Shown: piece by piece, positions 21,241 to 31,973 of the stretch
Layout: every line of letters starts with the position of its first letter
How positions within the stretch are numbered: the first letter of the stretch is position 1
DNA from: Heliopora coerulea
Lineage: Eukaryota > Cnidaria > Anthozoa > Scleralcyonacea > Helioporidae
NCBI GenBank assembly: GCA_030142905.1
Contig: JASJOG010000062.1
Span: 496,001-560,000, forward strand
Length of the DNA: 64,000 nucleotides
Reading direction: 5' to 3'
Translations under genes and position numbers: made by a program
The notes under the pieces: model-generated
What the model was told of the DNA's origin: nothing
Databases searched by the model: none
Seen by the model: the letters and a program-made list of their open reading frames with translations, nothing else

Positions 21241-22701
21241 TGGCGTCTACATCTGGCAAAGAAAAAAGTCTCTCTGTGGACGAAAATCTGTCCTCATATG
21301 TCAAAAATTTTCGATATTTTGATGGTTTAAAGCCTAAATTTACTTGGATGGGCTGTAAGGAAGAACTGGGTAAATTTGTTTACTTCGTATTTGGAAAATC
21401 TTCGAATGTTGATATCCCGAACATCGACTGGTCCGAAGACCTGGCTCATAACATGTTGTCTTTCAAAGTTTTTGACTTAACGTTTAAACTTTAATTAACT
21501 ACTAAAACACTATGTATACAAGGTCGAGACGAAAGCGAAGCTAAACAGAAGCTTTTTAATCTTATCAAGTTCTCCGAGTCACATAGTTCTGATAATTCTG
21601 GGGAGGTTGTTGTTGCTGATGATGTCGAAGACGATGCTCTTTGGGAAGATTCTGTCGGCCAGTTAAACCAGTCCGAACAGTCTGAGCTTGAAACTAATGA
21701 GCCACGGACTAACTTGGTCGATGCCGATGATCTCGCGAAAGATATAATGGTCATGAAGTTGAATTTTAGTGATTTAAAGTCTAAAGTAGATCGGCTGTTG
21801 TCGAAGGAAAATATGCAAATTCAACCTTCCTGCAATGTCGACAGGATGACAAAGGAAATTGAAACCCTTCGAAAACAAGTGGATGAACTTACACATATAA
21901 ATAACCTTATCCAGAAAAATATGGAATTGGAAAGTGAGAAAGCTAGTTTATTGACTACAGTTCGACTTCTAAAGGATGACCGAGTAAATTTATCAGAAAA
22001 CATCGGCTCATCCCGAAATGAGAATACCGAATCAGAAAACAAAGAAAGTCAATCTCCTACACCAGAGCATACAAAGGCAGATCGAATGAGGAGGAGGAAG
22101 AACACGAAGAAGAAGAAGACGGATAAAACCCGAAAACAATACGCCCAATCCATCAGCTGGGAGTAAGAGTCCAAACAGCAAACCAGTAGAAAGTCAGCCA
22201 ACCACGGTAATTTTGGGGGACTCTATTATCAAAAGGCTGAATAGTTTTTAAATGGGTAAGGCAACCAATACCAAGGTGGTTATACGTTCCTTTCCCGGAG
22301 CTCGTGTGCGAGATATGTATTACTACGCTCATCCTATACTGGAAGAGACTCCTAAGCCTTGTCATGTTGTTCTGCATATTGGGACAAATGATTTACCTGA
22401 CAAATCATCACAGGAATTTGCTGAGGAAATTGTGGATCTGGCCCGTTCCATTGAAAATAAATATCCTGGAGCAACAGTATGCTTATCTAATTTAACGTTT
22501 AGACGTAATTCAGAAGTTGCCTCCAAAAAGGTCAGTGAAGTTAATAAGATTACAAACAGGTACTGTTCTCAATCTGACAGACCTAACATTAAGCACAGTA
22601 ACATAGATGAATCCTCTTTAAATAATTAAAAATTGTATTTGAACAGCAAAGGAGTTGCTATAATTGCTAGTAATCTTACAAACTATATTATTAAAAATCA
22701 T
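21241..22701 (+). pseudogene. CR1-group ORF1 (coiled coil, basic patch, GDSL/SGNH esterase), broken
   Basis: The likely start is ATG 21241 (MASTSGKE). After a stop at 21492-21494 the same frame continues to about 22166. It passes a Leu/Glu/Lys-rich coiled-coil stretch (about 21840-22010) and a basic patch (RMRRRKNTKKKKTDK, about 22083-22130). After a frameshift come the esterase blocks: ILGDSIIKRL (nucleophile GDS, about 22210-22240) and HIGTNDLPD (about 22372-22400), then a decayed last block near 22640 where the catalytic histidine position appears to be Tyr (KLYLNSKG). In-frame stops lie at 22249 and 22627. The TGA at 22702-22704 is probably the natural terminator. In this LINE group ORF1 is an RNA-binding or accessory protein; the esterase role is unsettled. 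Confidence 0.8.
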
Positions 22702-22704
22702 TGA

Positions 22705-25631
22705 TGGTCTATCATCCATAATAGCAATGTTGACAATGATATTCATTATGCCACATCCCCAACCATTAATTCAATTGATCAGGAGTCTAATATATTCAGA
22801 TTGCCAAAGGGATTTAAGTTTGGCCAACTAAATATTAATGGTCTGTATTCTCGTATTGATCAGCTAAGGATTGTGATGGCAGACCATGATTTTGATGTTT
22901 TTGCCATCAATGAATCGAAGCTTGATCATACTTATGATAGTTCCCTGGTGAAAATTAATGGCTATTCTCTTGAAAGAAATGATCGGAATTTTAACAGTGG
23001 GGGTGGGGTTGCTCTTTACATCAAGGATAATATCAATTATAAGTTACGAACTGATTTAATACCATGTGGTTTGGAAATCATCGCTGTTGAAATTTCAAAA
23101 CCAAAAGTTAGACCATTTATTGCTTGCACGTGGTATAGACCACCCGATTCTCTTGTTGAGGTATTCAGAAAGTTTGAGAATTTCATGAAATCTGTTGACG
23201 CAGAGGGTAAGGAAACATTTGTTGTTGGTGATATTAAATGTGATTTAGCAACAACTTCAATTGACCAATTAAAACCCACAGTGAGTTTTCTTTATGATGC
23301 ATATCAATTCCAACAATTAATTACAGATTACGCAAGGGTTACTGAGCACTCTAAAACATTAATAGATCACTTATTTACAAACGAACCCCAAAATATAATT
23401 ACCTCTGGTGTTATTAAAATCAATATAAGTGATCATTACTTAACTTATGGTGTTCGAAAATTCCATTCAACGAATAGTAACCCAAGATTTATTGAAAACA
23501 GAAATTTAAAGAATCTCGATCCTGAATTGTTTATTCATGATCTTAAGAATGCCCCTTGGGATCTTTTGGGTATTAGCGATGATCCAAACGACATGGTTTA
23601 CACATGGGAGAACTTGTTCTTAGAGGTACTTGATAGACGTGCACCACTAAGAAAAAGGCGAGTCAAAAATAAATTGTCACCTTGGCTCACTCCTCATATT
23701 AAGAAACTAATGTACAAAAGAGATTATCTAAAGAAACAGTCTATTAAAAATAAGTCCAAATCGTACAGTGAGGTGTACAAAGCAGCCCGAAATCAAGTGA
23801 ATGCAGAAATTAAAAAAGCCAAAATTGATTACATTACATCTGAAGTTGACAATGACAAAGGTGATAGTAGCCGCTCGTGGAAAGCTATTAATATGCTACT
23901 TGGACGTAAGTCAAAAGTGTTTGGAGTTAATGAATTGACAGTAGATCAATCGCTGATTACTTGTACTAATTTAATTGCTAATGCGTTCAATGAACATTTT
24001 TCAACAGTTGGTAGTAGAATTAGTTCAAGTGTGCAAAATGGCTCTAAACCACCCGAGTCATTTGTCAAACCAAGTAAATCTAAATTTGAATTTTCAGTAA
24101 TTTCAGCAGAAACAATTCAAAATTTATTGACTACTTTGTCTGTTTCCAAAGCATCTGGTTTATATAGAATTTCGGCCAGGATACTCAGGTATGCTGGTCC
24201 TGTAATAAGTTTACCTTTGAGTTACATCTTCAATAAATCAATTGTTTCTGGTATTTTCCCAGATGACTGGGAGAATGCAAAGTGTTTCCAGTGTATAAGG
24301 GAAATTCTAGAAATGATCCAAACAATTATCGGCCCATTTCTGTTTTGCCTGTTGTGGCTAAAGTATTTGAGAAACTTGTTTTCGAACAACTTTATTCATA
24401 CCTCACCAAAAATGACATCTTAAGTAAGTTTCAGTCAGGGTTTCGATCTGGACATTCTACTGTTACATCTCTTTTGCAAACAACCGAGAAATGGTTCAAA
24501 AATATTGATAATGGTTTCATTAATGGCGTAATACTTTTAGATCTAAGTAAAGCATTTGATACTGTTGATCATGACATCCTATTGAATAAGTTAAGTATGT
24601 ATGGGGTCAATGGAATTTCATTGAAATGGTTTTCCTCATATTTAGCAGATAGATCTCAATGTTGTACTGTCAACGATGTTACATCCGAAATGAAACCGTT
24701 ATCTACAGGTGTCCCACAAGGGTCTACCTTAGGACCACTTCTATTTCTGATCTATATTAATGACCTTCCCAACTGTTTAGATTTCACTTTGCCTGGCATG
24801 TATGCTGATGACACCCAGATTACAGCTACTGCGGAAACTGTTGATGAACTCAAAAATATATTAAATTATGATGTCGAGAATTTGAAGGAGTGGCTCTGTG
24901 CAAACAAGTTCTCTATTAATGAAACTAAAACTGAGTTCATCACTATAGCTTCTAGTTATAGATTAAAGCAGTTAGTACCTGAACCAAATATTAGGCTTGG
25001 TAGCAATATTTTAAAAAGGGTGTCAAAGGCAAAATTACTTGGTGTTTTAGTGGATGAAAAACTTAGTTGGGAATGTCATATAAATGAGAAAATTATCCCT
25101 AAAATATTAAAAGGGCTTAGGATGCTTCATGTTTTGCGAAATTTATTATCAATGCCCCAGTTGATATCTGTATACAATGCACTTGTAACTCCTCATTTTG
25201 ATTATTGTAGTATGGTTTGGGTAAATTGTGGTACCGTTTTGAAAAATAAGCTCCAAAAATTGCAAAATAGAGCTTCTCGAATCATAACAAGATCAGGTTA
25301 TGAAATTAGATCGAATGAAATTTTATCGAATCTAAATTGGTGCAATCTTGAAACTCGGAGAAAGCAACAAAAAGCCACCTTAATGTACAAAATCATTAAT
25401 GGTTTTTCTCCAAATTATTTAAATGAACTGTTTACTCATGATAATCAGACTCACAATCATAATTTGCGAATGTCTGAGGTAAATGCAAAGATTCCAGCAC
25501 CTAAGTCCGAGTATTTAAAACGTAGTCTAATATATAGTGGTGCTGTATTATGGAATAAACAACCATCAATGATTAAACAAGCATCTTCTGTAAATAATTT
25601 TAAGAATCTTATCAACTTTCATTATTTTTAA
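22705..25631 (+). pseudogene. CR1-group ORF2 (APE endonuclease + reverse transcriptase), one frameshift
   Basis: The frame is open from 22705; the first in-frame ATG is at 22876, inside the endonuclease, so the true start is unclear. Endonuclease landmarks are QLNINGL, INESKLD, TWYRPP, a damaged GDIKCDL (normally GDFN) and ISDHYLTY. A one-base frameshift near 24280 (around WENAK / FPVYKGN) splits the protein. The second frame continues with the reverse transcriptase: NNYRPISVLP, LLDLSKAFDTVDHD (motif A), GVPQGSTLGPLLFL (motif B) and MYADDTQ (motif C). It ends at TAA 25629-25631. The RT motifs are intact. The Asn-to-Lys change in the endonuclease and the frameshift make this copy non-autonomous. 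Confidence 0.9.
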
Positions 25632-25736
25632 TTTTTTACTATGACAAATTTGTAGATAGATAAATTTTTATACTAGTAACGGCTTTCTTGAAAACCAATG
25701 TAAACATTGATAGAAACTACCGTTGTTAAATAAAGT

Positions 25737-25834
25737 TGTCTCTGTCTCTCTGTCTCTCTATCTCTGTCTCTCTATCTCTGTCTCTCTGTCTCTCTGTCTC
25801 TCTGTCTCTCTGTCTCTGTCTCTCTGTCTCTCTG

Positions 25835-25868
<34 letters not shown>

Positions 25869-25875
25869 TCTCGCT

Positions 25876-25909
<34 letters not shown>
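25737..25909. repeat. (TCTCTG)n then (CA)n microsatellite at the LINE 3' end
   Basis: About 135 bases of TCTCTG/TCTC units (25737-25876) are followed by (CA)n to 25908. The first part directly follows the LINE's AATAAAG-containing 3' end and is probably its terminal repeat, expanded. The CA run may be a later addition. Confidence 0.85.
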
Positions 25910-25910
<1 letters not shown>

Positions 25911-26709
25911 ACTCATACTTGCACAATGTCTCCTCCCGTCCATTACAATTGATCATATTTTGGATATTGAAAGTGATAACACGTATTAACTAAAGCAAGG
26001 CACGTTGCTTTGACAATTGTCAAAACTCTTTCTCAAACTCATTAATAATTCACGAAGAAAAAACAAAAGAAATACATAATTAATCAATATTTAGAAATCG
26101 GAGGAAGATTACAACTGAATTTTTCCAACTTTCGGCTGGATTTTCGCCTAAAATACTGGTTCGTTTGAGAAGTAATTTCGTACTTAAAATATTACTTCAA
26201 ACACATCAATTCTAGATATGCCACCTAAATTGCACTGGTGAGTTTTTTTGATTATTTTGAGAGTATCTCAGGTTCATGGCATGAACGTGCCCTCACATGC
26301 GATTCCCACTTCCTCCATAAAGTTTGCTATTCATGTGTCCTATGAGAAAATAACATATCAGACAGCTTTAATGGGATGCTTATGTACACAGAGATTAAAA
26401 CTGATGATAAACACCCGAGAGGCAAAGTCAATATTCTGTAGTGCCTCTACAAACACGTTAACGTGCAAAGGTTTTTCAACTGCCGCCATTTGTTTACCAC
26501 TAGTGTAACTGAATCTGAAAAGCAATTGATCTCTTCCATGTTTAAATAGGCGAATATGACGACTTAGAAGACGGAAACGTATGCTTTAGTGATCTCACGG
26601 TCATTCTTTCAAAAGCTCTTTATTTCCACACGAAAGAGAATACTGGAAGCCGTTAATGAGGGATTAATGAGTTTGCCGTGGCTTTCAAAGTTTGATGAGG
26701 TTGACATAA
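25910..26709. other. No recognised gene
   Basis: Unassigned DNA. A short open stretch after a possible acceptor at about 26550 (reading EYDDLEDGNVCFSDL…) looks protein-like but ends within 35 codons and has no recognised family. Confidence 0.4.
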
Positions 26710-27012
26710 AAAGGTCTGCTTATTGTAGACTATAGTCAGGAAGCTGTCACAGACCACAATACCAAGGGGTTTCATGACGACCTTGTTTTAAAGATAAGTG
26801 GCTTACGTGAAACAGCAACGAAACTAGGAAGTCTCAATTATTCTCCCCGAGCAAGGAATGGATGGCATTACTGTGAGAAGTTAATCATCCATGCAGTTGG
26901 TCAAATATTTCCGTCCACACAGACAGTTAACGAAGGAAAGAAACCTGAGGTCAGTACTGTTGTTTGTATATGCTCGTTCGTGTTGGCGAGCTCAATATGC
27001 GCTAATGTCTAT
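26710..27012 (+). other. Unidentified open frame without a start codon (possible exon)
   Basis: A 101-codon stretch open from the stop at 26707 to TGA 27013-27015, with no methionine codon. The translation has balanced, protein-like composition (for example NYSPRARNGWHYCEKLIIH). A GT after the PE codons (cctgag/gtcagt, about 26949) could be a donor. A further protein-like frame follows a possible acceptor at about 27419. I do not recognise the family. It could be a real exon, a decayed transposase exon or chance. Confidence 0.25.
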
Positions 27013-27884
27013 TGAACAATATGAAGCAACATTCTTCGGTGTTGACAACATCCATTTATGCGGATATCTGATTTAACTTTAAATTCATGCAACTACTCTA
27101 AAACCCTCTTCGTTTGCCGACAAACGTAAAAAGTACCATTTTGTGTCCATTATATCAGTACCTCTATGTTTCTTACACTTAATACAATTATCACCAGCAC
27201 TTTCACTGAGACCACAAAGACCAAATGTCAAAATAGAAAAGCAAAGTGGAAATTGTATTCTTGCACTGATGTGAATGTCAGAATGTTTGCAAGAAAAGCT
27301 CATTCATTAACAACGAGAATCCAGGGAATTATGATGTTGACAAACCTGTGAGATTCACTTCACTAAACGTCTTGCGCACAATCGTAATGGTTTTTTTTGA
27401 ACACATAGTTTCTTTCAGATTCTGTGGTTTTCAGAAAGACAAATCGACAACTTAGCAAACCATCCAGACGTACATTTGTGAAAAGAGATAAAATCAGTAC
27501 GTATGTTGAATTGTCAACAATCAGAATTAACAACAGACCAGAAAGTAATTTCGAACTTAAAGTGATTAACAGTACGCCAGTGAATTATCTTTTAACTGAG
27601 GAGCAGATAAACGAATCTTAATGCAGACATAACGCATCAATAAACAGTCCACCAAAACAGCTAAACATGTAGATAAGAACTTTAATATATGCAACGCTGT
27701 ATACAACATTCTAATCTCAATTTTATGTGGTACAGCTTTCCGAATTGAATAATTTTTCCAAGCATGGCCAAAAGCTTAGGACAAGTGTCGAGAACAGTGA
27801 TCAAATTGGCATACACTGTACACTTACTATTTAATAAAAATCATCAACAAGGCTGGCCCAGCGTAGGCAGCGGCGCAACAACAC
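27013..27884. other. No recognised gene
   Basis: Includes an unassigned plus frame (27424-27621) following a pyrimidine-AG, and overlapping minus frames near 27085-27303. I cannot support any as a gene. Confidence 0.4.
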
Positions 27885-28205
27885 AACACCAAGGGGGGGG
27901 ATTCTCGCTTGCCACAATCTGAAACAGATAAAAATATTCTATCCTCGACGTTTCGAGCAAAGGCCCTTCGTCTGGAGAGTTAGTAGAAAGAGAAATAGAA
28001 TAAACAAACTTGTTGCTTATATAGCAAGCAACATATATTGTTTCACATGACTGCTTGTATAGTTTGCTATATAAGCAACAAGTTTGTTTATTCTATTTCT
28101 CTTTCTACTAACTCTCCAGACGAAGAGCCTTTGCTCGAAACGTCGAGGATAGAGTATTTTTATCTGTTTCAGATTGTGGCAAGCGAGAATCCCTCCCTTG
28201 GTGTT
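27885..28205. repeat. 320-bp palindrome with paired TATA and hammerhead-like modules
   Basis: The arms at 27885-28025 and 28064-28205 are near-perfect inverted copies around a ~38-base centre. Each arm runs outward from TATATAAGC (near 28015 and 28067), through TTTATTCTATTTCTCTTTC, to CCAGACGAAG…CTTTGCTCGAAACGTCGAGG (27943-27977 minus; 28114-28148 plus), then a shared ~55-base tail. The GAAA core and flanking stems are hammerhead-like, but the CUGA core reads CAGA. The same module occurs at 3117-3192. I infer an inverted dimer of a Penelope-type terminal repeat or a small retrozyme-like element. Confidence 0.7.
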
Positions 28206-30159
28206 ACTATTTAAGAACCTGATTAACAAGTACTTGCTTTTTGTCAAAATCACGGAATGCTGCACAAACACTTCAGATTTCTCATTTAAGATAGGTTTGA
28301 GCTTGATAAAAGTCCTATTTGAAGAAAGCAGAAATTGAAAAATAATTTGCTGCTATTACATAAGATTTGCTAAACAAGGAAATGGTCGGACAGTCATTCA
28401 GAGCTCTGTTTCTGCCATGAATGTTTGCCGAACGTCACACAGTATGCTTATAGAGTGGTAAATCGCTGTTTGTTAATCCTGTTGAAATCCCTTAATTGAA
28501 ATCGTCTCTTATGCATCGTCACCAACGGATGGAATCTTTGGAGTAAAAAGAATATCTAGTCACACAAGAAGGTAATAGAACAAAGAAGTGAAATGTTTAT
28601 GGACAAAAATGCACTTGAAATTGTTATATATTCTACGAGAAGGAGAAAATGGGCCGTCTTTTCCTATTTCATGTAAACTTATTATCCCATTTATTGTAAA
28701 CAAAATAACGGAAATTGCTTCCATGCAAAATGGCTATCTTTTTCAAGTCCCCACACCGCTTCATGCAATGCCAGCACCGCTCAAACATACCAATCAAGAT
28801 GAAATGAAACATTTGAAAATTTAACTTCCATTTCTTCCATGGTGTTTCAATACTTTGTCAAACTAGGGTAACTTGGAATTGTTTGTTGTATTGAGCTCTT
28901 GAGATTGAGTAGCGCTTTATCTGAACCATTTCAAAACCATCCTCAGAGTAACACGCAAAGAACGCTTTCACGTTCATCCTGTGCTGCGAACGTCGACTGT
29001 AGCACCGTTTTCCCAGCTGGTTGTGTACCTCATTTAATTAAAGCGCGAACATGCAGTTCCGAAACCCTAAGGTTCGACTTGATCTCTTCTAGTCCACTAA
29101 ATTATTTACTTGGGTTTCGCCGTGTAGAATGACCATTAAAATATTCTTGGTATAGAAGCTATTCTTTGAACACTATCTCTTGAAATTAAATTCACGTGGT
29201 GAAAGTTAAACCGACGTAAAATCTGTCTAGACAACCCAAGAAAACACCTTTACGTTCGGAGGCACGATTTCGTAAGAAACTATCACTTAATTTAAGCCAG
29301 TTAACCCATTTAACAATGAATTCAAAATTAGTTTGTTTTTCTTTTCGCCCAAACCTATATAAGAAAGAAATTCAGTTACAACGATAAAACACATTCGCAG
29401 ATATTTTAGGATTATACTGTACAAATAATCTGTACTGGTAACGTTTGATTTTCAGCTCAAGTTTGTGCTTTTGCCGTTAGTTATCAAAAAAGCTAAGCAC
29501 AACACAATCGACAAAGAAAACTGTTAGAATTTATAAGCTTGGTCAGAAATTCGGCTAGTTAAGAAGTTAGTTAATTTAAGACCAGACGAGAATTGGAAAT
29601 CATCGAGTGGAGGTCTAACAGCTGTCGTGTATATTTAGTTCCCAATGCCTTCTCTTTTTTGCGGTGAAAGTAAAAGCATATAGATCATATAAAACCAGAG
29701 GAGGCATAGAGGAAAAATATTCGGATAAAATCAAACTTCTTCATTTTGAGTAAATTTAGGGGGTAAATTCTGCAAATTGCTCTTTTCCAGGCCCTTTTCA
29801 GTCTGTTCGAGAACCTCGAGATCGAGCAATTGAAGCTTAGGGAACTGTTTTATGTTTGTTTCCGTTAGCTGAATAATCAAAAACCGCTTCTTTGGTTATT
29901 AGTCGGCTATTATATTTATTAATGCTTTAACTGTTTTGCATTCTTTTTAGAAAAACAAAAACAAGAGACAAAAGTGAATTTACCTTTCACCCTGACCTTG
30001 AACTTTTCATCCGGGCATGTTCGTTTTAACCCAGTGTGTCAATAATAGTGAACTCGATTTCCATATCTGGAATGCTGAAAGGCCAATGAAATGTGAAGCC
30101 AATGGAGGGCAATTTTGTACGTTAGTTTTAATCCCCTACGCGGTCTTGTACGTCAAGTT
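28206..30159. other. No recognised gene
   Basis: A+T-rich unassigned DNA with short open frames only (for example 28588-28824 and 28899-29132). The segment at about 30045-30115 (minus strand) resembles the downstream part of the dispersed repeat copy at 38650-38690. Confidence 0.45.
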
Positions 30160-30595
30160 TAAGGTTAGGACACATGAGGTGTCAAATTACGGAGACATGT
30201 CGCAGTAACATGGCCCAGCGATAAATCCCACCGTGTGCACTGAGGAAAACTTTTGTCGCGGGGACAAAATTTCGTCCCCGCAATTTGTTGCATAAATTCA
30301 AATTGATTTGAATTCCTACAACAAGTTGCAGGGACAGAAGTATGTCCCCGCCACATTTCCCTCCGTGTGAACAGTTCGTGCGACAAGTTTCATCGATGAA
30401 GTCCTAGGACAGCCAATCACTGAGGGTCATTTAATTCCAGACTCACATCCCCCTCCTTCCATGGGTAATCACTAATTAAAACAAGTCAATCATGTAAATC
30501 AAGTCCCCGCTACAAGTCTTCTCGTGTGTCTGACAAAAGGAAAACGTCCCTGCGACATGTCTCCCCGATTTCACTCCTTGTGTGTCCCAACCTTT
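30160..30595. mobile_element. MITE-like element with ~46-bp terminal inverted repeats
   Basis: The termini at 30160-30205 and 30550-30595 are inverted copies with several mismatches. They share AAGGTT(A/G)GGACACA and GGAGACATGTCGCAG. The interior contains further complementary segments (gtccccgc / gcggggac) and a small palindrome aattcaaattgatttgaatt near 30296. No open frame for a transposase is present. The target duplication was not resolved. Confidence 0.7.
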
Positions 30596-31965
30596 AGTCT
30601 CCCACGCGACATTTCATGCTTTCCCGAAGATTTTCTTTGAAAATACACACAAAATGTTTCTTTTAAAGGCAGAGACAAGCTTAAGAATTTCAAATATAGT
30701 TGGACAAAGTGAGACCAAGTCACAGGTTATGTATTTTCACGAAAATAAATTGCCAAACTAACGAGAAACCTGACAAAACGGCCTCGAAAAATTACTTTAG
30801 AAAGCTACAAAATGCTCGTCTTTTTTGTACCGTTAGTTTACTATCTCTAGAGAATTTAGCACACTTCGTAGGCCACAAGGCAATAATGAATCCTTTTAAC
30901 TGCTCGGTTATGAAAAATTGGTCCAGTAATATTTCTTCTGATCACTCCTTCCATCGTAGGGAACGTTTTCGAAGGCGAACCAAACAATAACTGAAGATTA
31001 AAGTCGTGCAAAGAAATGGAACTGATGTACAAGACCGCGATGAGGACTGAAACTGAAGTACAAAATTTCCCTCCATGGGCGGCCAACTTGGCTCCACTTT
31101 TTTCAGGATCAAATGACTGGGAGTTAGCACTCCAGATAATTGAACTCTACAAAAAGACTGGAACGATAACTCCTTAGGCCAGGCCTTATGATTGGGTGAA
31201 GCCAAAGTTTCGGCCTCTGGAGGAAGCCATGTACGTCTGAAGTGTGCAAAACATTGTGCAAAAACACAGTAGTATCCGGCAAGGAAATTGTCAATTTCTG
31301 GTTGCACAATTGTTTTAGAACACGTAATGATAAACTAATATTTGTTAGACCAGTAAGTCTTTGGTCAGAAAAAATTCTAGCAACGAAAATGTATTGAAAG
31401 ACGAATTATTTGCCAAATGAAAGCAAAATTTGACCTGAAACTGGTGACGAATATGCAGGTGTTTTGTTTTTGTTTGTTTTTTCGCGTTTCATACTTTGGC
31501 TTTCGAAGATTTTCAAATTATAAAAACTACCGGCATCATTTTAATATCGTACTTTTATCTTGTTCTATTCTCGCAAACCCTAACCTAACTTTTTTCGACG
31601 TGAAGAACAACTTCGAACTTTGCAATAATTCTCCATAAATTGTATTTTCGAATATTTTTTATGTCAAAGCGGACAAACCTTAAGAACCCCGTTGATTTTT
31701 AAACGTGAAACACCGACCTACTTTCTTCATATTTATCAAAATACGGGCAATTGTTGGTGACTTATTGTTTACTTTAATTTTGAACCTTATATTTTACTGT
31801 ATTTCTGGTTTTCATTGGTCGTGTATGAGTTCACATACTCTAAATTTTTAAGGTAGTTGGTTGCAAACTTTTAAGGATTCAATACGTTCGTGTTTCTCTC
31901 GTTTAAAGGTGGTTTTTTACCACAGGTTTCTTCTTTTTTTATGTTCTTTCTTGCCCTGGTAAACA
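30596..31965. other. No recognised gene; one dispersed-repeat copy
   Basis: Unassigned. The stretch at 31138-31168 carries a minus-strand copy of the GTTCCAGTCTTTTT-family repeat (with TGTAGAGTT). Overlapping frames on both strands at 30700-31309 have no support. Confidence 0.45.
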
Positions 31966-31973
31966 AATAGGGT

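Larger units (their letters stand above)
21175..25740 (+). mobile_element. CR1-group non-LTR retrotransposon, near full length, inactivated
   Basis: The order is a TCTG-rich stretch, ORF1 with a GDSL/SGNH esterase domain, ORF2 with APE-type endonuclease and reverse transcriptase, and a short 3' UTR ending in (TCTCTG)n. Esterase-bearing ORF1 plus a microsatellite 3' end is typical of the CR1/L2 group. The lesions I found are stops at 21492, 22249 and 22627, a frameshift between about 22140 and 22200, and a frameshift near 24280. The endonuclease GDFN motif is altered to GDIK. A TCTG-rich run also sits directly 5' of ORF1 at 21179-21230. I could not recognise a target-site duplication. Confidence 0.88.

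Noticed and set aside
25723..25993. Ser/Leu-rich and Arg/Glu/Asp-rich frames
   Set aside because: They come from the TCTCTG and CA microsatellites at the LINE 3' end.
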